From Gammaproteobacteria bacterium (GTDB lineage Bacteria > Pseudomonadota > Gammaproteobacteria > Steroidobacterales > Steroidobacteraceae): a DNA stretch of 8,730 bases. Each line of letters opens with the position of its first letter. The first letter of the stretch is position 1. This document shows positions 6,406 to 8,730 of the stretch, one piece after another. The stretch is taken from contig JAOUGR010000074.1 in NCBI GenBank assembly GCA_029857655.1, forward strand, positions 1 to 8,730. Reading direction: 5' to 3'. The position numbers and the translations under genes are program-made. Under the pieces are notes generated by a model. The model did no database searches. It was not told the DNA's origin and was given only the letters and a program-made list of their open reading frames with translations.

Positions 6406-6424
6406 TCCGCGCTTTCGCGCCGGA
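6406..6424. repeat. Compact GC-rich hairpin with GAAA loop on the minus strand
   Basis: The arms TCCGCGC and GCGC-C-GGA pair over 7 bp, with one bulged base at 6421. The loop is TTTC on the plus strand, which is the GNRA-type tetraloop GAAA if transcribed from the minus strand. On the plus strand it is followed by ACTTATTTT, a weak terminator-like tail. GNRA loops are typical of structured RNAs, so a minus-strand transcript is favoured, though only weakly. Confidence 0.45.
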
Positions 6425-6557
6425 CTTATTTTCACTTCTTGCGCCATCTCCTGGTGCAACTTATTAGCAGGCCGCAACAGTGCGATGCCACTTTTGCCGC
6501 AGCCACGCAGGATGCGTGACGCAGCAATCCGTGCCGCCCGTTATCTGTTGCAACACA

Positions 6558-6598
6558 GCCCGTCTTTGTGGGCGCCCCCGCGCACCACAGAGACGGGC
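6558..6598. repeat. Long imperfect hairpin, about 18 paired positions
   Basis: The left arm 6558-6571 (GCCCGTCTTTGTGG) pairs with 6585-6598 over 14 positions. The only deviation is T6566 against G6590, which is a G-U wobble in plus-strand RNA but an A-C mismatch in minus-strand RNA. An inner GCGC/GCGC helix (6572-6575 with 6580-6583) continues the stem after a single bulged A6584. The helix closes on a CCCC loop. No T-run follows on either strand, so it is not a simple terminator. Confidence 0.6.
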
Positions 6599-6685
6599 CT
6601 CCGTAAGCTGGCGCAAGTCAGCAACCTGCAAGGCTTTCGCGGCTTTCTCCAAGCTGTAAAAGCTCTCAAAGCGCCTTGTCCGGCG

Positions 6686-6707
6686 GCCAGTCGATGGACT
6701 GACTGGC
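6686..6707. repeat. Short inverted repeat with alternative pairing
   Basis: GCCAGTC (6686-6692) pairs perfectly with GACTGGC (6701-6707) across an 8-base loop. Because GACT is repeated in the right part, CAGTC (6688-6692) can alternatively pair with GACTG (6697-6701) around a GATG tetraloop. Two mutually exclusive hairpins are therefore possible. Confidence 0.4.
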
Positions 6708-6799
6708 GCAGCCCCACCTTCATCCGCGTCCGCTCGTCGGTCGTTCCGAGGTGTCGGGCAAGGCGATTCACACAGGCAGCAATTTGATGTTGCCCAACC

Positions 6800-6816
6800 G
6801 GCCTCGCAACGAGGCC
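6800..6816. repeat. Tight perfect hairpin upstream of the integrase gene
   Basis: GGCCTCG (6800-6806) and CGAGGCC (6810-6816) are perfect complements separated by three bases. It lies about 80 bp before the integrase ATG and has no T-run, so it is not a canonical terminator. It could be a protein-binding palindrome or part of the integrase leader RNA. Confidence 0.45.
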
Positions 6817-6886
6817 ATCACGCTGCGACCGCCAGCCTCCCTGCGGTTTACCACTAACCGAAATCAGGAATGCGTGAAAACTTTTT

Positions 6887-6891
6887 GGGAG
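6887..6891 (+). promoter_or_regulatory. Ribosome binding site that decides the integrase start
   Basis: GGGAG lies 6 nt before the ATG at 6898. The frame stays open upstream to 6751, but that region has no comparable site, so 6898 is the better start. Confidence 0.7.
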
Positions 6892-6897
6892 ATTGAT

Positions 6898-7851
6898 ATG
6901 AGCAAAGTAGGTGGCCACAGAAACTTTGGATACGGCAAACGCATGGCGTGGGCCGGCAAGCAGGCAATCCGGGATCGTTATGGCGATGGGCGCTACGCAA
7001 CATTTGCAGCGCACGCCGAGCGCTGGAAAGTGTTTTCGGCCTGGTGCCAGGAAGTGTTTGGTATACGAGATGCACGACAGGTTGATCGCAGTGTAATCGA
7101 AACGTACGGGCAGACATTGTCGACACACGTCAATAACGATCGCTTGTCGGTCGCGTATGCCCAGAACCTGCTATCGACCGTCAACGTGGTGCTGGAGTCG
7201 ATGCGCGGCGACCGCCGGGTACGCATTGCGCCAGCGGCGACCGTGGGTGAACGCTCAACCGTTCGGTCGACTGCGCCAGCCGGACTCGACCGCGAAATGG
7301 TGCGTCAGTGTGTGGATCACATCCGTTCGACAGGACACGAGCGCGTTGCGTCAGTTGTCGAGCTTGCACGCGAGCTAGGACTTCGTCTGCGCGAAGCCTC
7401 CATGCTGGATGCGCGACTGGCTTTGCATCAGGCGCGCACGCTCGGTGCGGTCAATATCACGGCCGGCACCAAAGGTGCTCGCGGTCGTCACGTCGATCGC
7501 TGGGTGCCGGCGTCGCAGACGGCAATGGATTGTTTGGTCCGGGCTGCCGCTCTGCAGGGCGACGGTCGCAATCTCATCCCAGCGGAGCTCTCGTGGCGAC
7601 AATGGAATTGGCGAGTCCATCGAGTCTGGTCGGTGTCCCGAGACAGTTATGGTCTTGAGAAAATTCACGACCTGCGTGCTGCCTATGCCTGCGAACGCTA
7701 CGAGCGACTGACCGGATCACAAGCTCCCGTGATTGCCGGCGTCCGAAGGGCCAGTCGCGATGAAGATCACAAAGCCCGGGACGTCATTGCACGCGAGTTG
7801 GGGCACGCCCGCCGGGATGTCGTCGCAGCCTACGTGGGTAGTTCCCGATGA
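6898..7851 (+). CDS. Tyrosine recombinase, Integrase_1-type (integrase domain-containing protein)
   Basis: A site-specific recombinase of 317 aa. The N-terminus MSKVGGHRNFGYGKRMAWAG and the following DNA-binding helices resemble the integrase-domain proteins (Phage_int_SAM_2 / Integrase_1 families) found on integrative elements of proteobacteria. Catalytic candidates appear in the right order: R163 (ELGLRLREA), K192 (GTKGARGR), H257 and R260 (HDLRAAYA), H303 (ELGHARRD) and the nucleophile Y312 (AAYVG), close to the C-terminus as expected. The protein is probably active. The start at 6898 follows GGGAG with 6-nt spacing. The stop overlaps the next gene as ATGA, implying translational coupling. 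Its role is presumably excision, integration or inversion of the local element, but its substrate site is not evident. It is distinct from the second integrase that begins at 8491. Confidence 0.87.
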   Translation: MSKVGGHRNFGYGKRMAWAGKQAIRDRYGDGRYATFAAHAERWKVFSAWCQEVFGIRDARQVDRSVIETYGQTLSTHVNNDRLSVAYAQNLLSTVNVVLESMRGDRRVRIAPAATVGERSTVRSTAPAGLDREMVRQCVDHIRSTGHERVASVVELARELGLRLREASMLDARLALHQARTLGAVNITAGTKGARGRHVDRWVPASQTAMDCLVRAAALQGDGRNLIPAELSWRQWNWRVHRVWSVSRDSYGLEKIHDLRAAYACERYERLTGSQAPVIAGVRRASRDEDHKARDVIARELGHARRDVVAAYVGSSR

Positions 7852-8231
7852 GCCGGCCCGGAAATCAGCGTGCCGCGGGTCGCCAGGCGCGTGCCCTCCT
7901 GGCAAAGCGCCTGCCCGGCTCAAAGCGCGGCACCGTGCGCCATCACCTGGAGCGCGCGGCGTACATCGCGGCCACCATCTGGCGGCGCTGGCACGTTGGC
8001 CCCTACCAATGGCAGATGAAGCACCTGCGCTGGTACCTGGTGGAGCAGACCAACGACTTCGCCAGCAGCACGCGCTACCGACATTGGCTGACGGTGCGAC
8101 TGCTGATCTTCAGTCTCGATAAGGACGGCTGGATCGAACGGCTCGACGGACCGTGGGTACGGCCAACCGGGGTGCGCGGCCCGCTCAAATCGGGCCGCCC
8201 GATTCTCGAACCGACCCCGGCAGCGCGCTGA
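7848..8231 (+). CDS. Small basic Arg/Trp-rich protein of unknown function, coupled to the integrase
   Basis: A 127-aa protein not assigned to a family. It is strongly basic, with an Arg/Lys-rich N-terminus (RQARALLAKRLPGSKRGTVR at residues 12-31). An aromatic-rich middle follows, with IWRRWHVGPYQWQMKHLRWY at 44-63 and RYRHWLTVRLLIF at 76-88, then a hydrophilic Pro-rich tail. The helical, basic, Trp-rich middle is vaguely like the core-binding (SAM-like) domain of tyrosine recombinases, but no catalytic residues follow; that comparison is speculation. The ATG lies in the ATGA overlap with the integrase stop, so it is very probably expressed with it, and the AlpA-like gene starts 12 nt after its stop. 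No signal peptide or membrane segment is visible. A DNA-binding accessory to the recombinase is the most economical guess. Confidence 0.75.
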   Translation: MSRPGNQRAAGRQARALLAKRLPGSKRGTVRHHLERAAYIAATIWRRWHVGPYQWQMKHLRWYLVEQTNDFASSTRYRHWLTVRLLIFSLDKDGWIERLDGPWVRPTGVRGPLKSGRPILEPTPAAR

Positions 8232-8242
8232 GGCTCCTCTGC

Positions 8243-8629
8243 ATGTCGCGCACCGCAATGAAGCCCGCAGCCCCATCGACGGCACTGTTGCCGCGGTTCA
8301 TCCGGCTGCGCGACACCGCCTTCTATCTGGGCATGGACCGCAATCGCTTCAATGCCGAGGTGCGGCCCTACCTCACCAAGATTCCGATCGGCCGGCAGGG
8401 CATCGCCTTCGACCGACTTGAACTGGACGCCTGGGCGGATCAGTATAAGTCCCGCAACGGGCGTCCCGGTCGATTGCAGGGAGAACGACCATGGGACGTA
8501 GACGATCGCCCGGCCTCGTCAAGAGGCGGGGCATTTGGCACATCGACAAATGGATCGAAGGGCGGAGAGTTTGCCAAAGCACTGGCTCAGATAAAATCGC
8601 CGAAGCGGAGCGCTACCTCGCACGATTAA
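8243..8629 (+). CDS. AlpA/excisionase-like helix-turn-helix protein
   Basis: A 128-aa protein with a MerR/AlpA-like helix-turn-helix. The core RLRDTAFYLGMDRNRFNAEV lies at residues 21-40, followed by PIGRQGIAFDRLELDAWAD at 48-66, the typical wing plus helix of excisionase-type regulators. Such proteins bind at attachment sites or activate integrase genes. The ATG at 8243 is chosen because GAGG (8230-8233) lies 9 nt upstream, overlapping the previous stop; the frame stays open to 8153 but would overlap the previous gene. A second ATG at 8258 is possible. The tail from residue 84 is overlapped by the second integrase gene in another frame. That tail (FGTSTNGSKGGEFAKAL) resembles tails I recall in related proteins, so it is probably real coding sequence rather than run-on. 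Confidence 0.82.
   Translation: MSRTAMKPAAPSTALLPRFIRLRDTAFYLGMDRNRFNAEVRPYLTKIPIGRQGIAFDRLELDAWADQYKSRNGRPGRLQGERPWDVDDRPASSRGGAFGTSTNGSKGGEFAKALAQIKSPKRSATSHD
8478..8483 (+). promoter_or_regulatory. Ribosome binding site of the second integrase, inside the AlpA-like gene
   Basis: AGGGAG lies 7 nt before the ATG at 8491 and within the coding sequence of the AlpA-like gene. This strong site supports the internal start despite the 139-bp overlap. Confidence 0.72.
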
Positions 8630-8730
8630 GGGAGTGCATCCGCAAGGCGGAGATTTACGGAGTCAGACCAACGCGGACATTCGAACAGGCGGCGGCCAAG
8701 TTCGTTCGAGAGAACCAACACAAGCGCTCG
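8491..8730 (+). CDS. Site-specific tyrosine integrase, N-terminal fragment (cut by window edge)
   Basis: Exactly 80 codons lie in the window before the edge. The protein begins MGRRRSPGLVKRRGIWHIDK and continues with RVCQSTGS, YLARL and YGVRPTRTFEQAAAKF. This is the pattern of an arm-binding or AP2-like N-terminal region followed by the start of the core-binding domain of phage/island integrases. The catalytic domain would be beyond 8730. The ATG has a well-spaced AGGGAG. The gene overlaps the AlpA-like gene by 139 bp in a different frame, a compact excisionase-integrase arrangement. It is not homologous at its N-terminus to the recombinase at 6898, so the island carries two separate integrases. 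Confidence 0.85.
   Translation, partial: MGRRRSPGLVKRRGIWHIDKWIEGRRVCQSTGSDKIAEAERYLARLRECIRKAEIYGVRPTRTFEQAAAKFVRENQHKRS

Larger units (their letters stand above)
6240..6897. other. Gene-free stretch of about 650 bp with several hairpins
   Basis: No protein family is recognisable in any frame. Open frames exist on both strands (for example 6485-6787 plus and 6541-7128 minus), but their translations are Arg/Ala/Pro-rich, lack recognisable motifs, and the minus one runs antisense into the integrase gene. What can be seen is secondary structure: inverted repeats at 6283-6304, 6346-6387, 6406-6424, 6504-6518, 6558-6598, 6686-6707 and 6800-6816. No clear promoter for the integrase was found. The stretch could hold a non-coding RNA, a recombination site, or decayed sequence left by element turnover; the sequence alone does not decide between these. 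Confidence 0.5.

Noticed and set aside
6339..6600. Possible integron attC-type site
   Set aside because: CTCTAAC at 6341 and the long bulged hairpin are suggestive, but no GTTRRRY core partner at the right spacing was found and the integrase is not recognisably IntI-type.
6430..6610. Possible retron msr-msd RNA
   Set aside because: Hairpins and a distant GCAACAG/CTGTTGC repeat (6474-6480, 6545-6551) are present, but no reverse transcriptase gene lies in the window.
6485..6787. Plus-strand 100-codon frame in the gene-free stretch
   Set aside because: No recognisable motif, low-complexity Arg/Ala/Pro composition and no convincing ribosome binding site.
6541..7128. Minus-strand 195-codon frame running antisense into the integrase gene
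   Set aside because: It overlaps the well-supported integrase on the other strand and shows no family features.
8153..8242. Upstream extension of the AlpA-like gene to 8153
   Set aside because: It would overlap the previous gene by 79 bp without a ribosome binding site, while the ATG at 8243 has GAGG at good spacing.

Overview
The window looks like a defence-gene cluster next to the recombination end of an integrative element, in a proteobacterium. GC content is fairly high. The integrase/AlpA gene set and the MNT-HEPN family resemble those I know from Gammaproteobacteria; this assignment rests on family resemblance only and is inference.

Minus strand, read right to left from 6134 to 1: a DUF6933-like gene (6134-5613); then a tightly packed series consisting of a winged-helix/minimal nucleotidyltransferase (MNT) gene (5580-4942), a HEPN-like partner (4952-4536), an Mrr-type restriction endonuclease with a PUA/EVE-like N-terminal domain (4515-3508), and a type I restriction-modification system hsdM (3479-1380), hsdS (1383-127) and hsdR (134-1, cut by the window edge). 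From the MNT gene to hsdR every junction is an overlap or a gap under 30 bp, so the six genes are probably one operon. Its start has a near-consensus sigma-70 promoter (TTGACT, 17 bp, TAATAT). Two identical-arm operators, TACCC-N5-GGGTA, lie 21 bp apart, one in the promoter spacer and one running from the -10 box into the start codon. The predicted transcript begins at or within about 3 nt of the ATG, so it would be leaderless. The simplest reading is that the winged-helix MNT protein represses its own operon and so sets the level of both the toxin-antitoxin-like pair and the restriction genes.

The middle, 6135-6897, holds no gene I can recognise. It contains a strong terminator whose T-run favours leftward transcripts, and a string of hairpins including one of about 18 bp. 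No leftward gene feeds that terminator, so a non-coding RNA or a remnant is possible.

Plus strand, 6898-8730: an Integrase_1-type tyrosine recombinase with its catalytic residues visible; a small basic Arg/Trp-rich protein overlapping it by 4 bp; an AlpA/excisionase-like helix-turn-helix protein; and the start of a second tyrosine recombinase that runs off the window. The AlpA-like tail and the second integrase share 139 bp in different frames. These four genes look like a co-translated recombination module and suggest that the defence genes sit at the edge of a mobile island. No attachment sites, tRNA genes, CRISPR arrays or insertion sequences were found.
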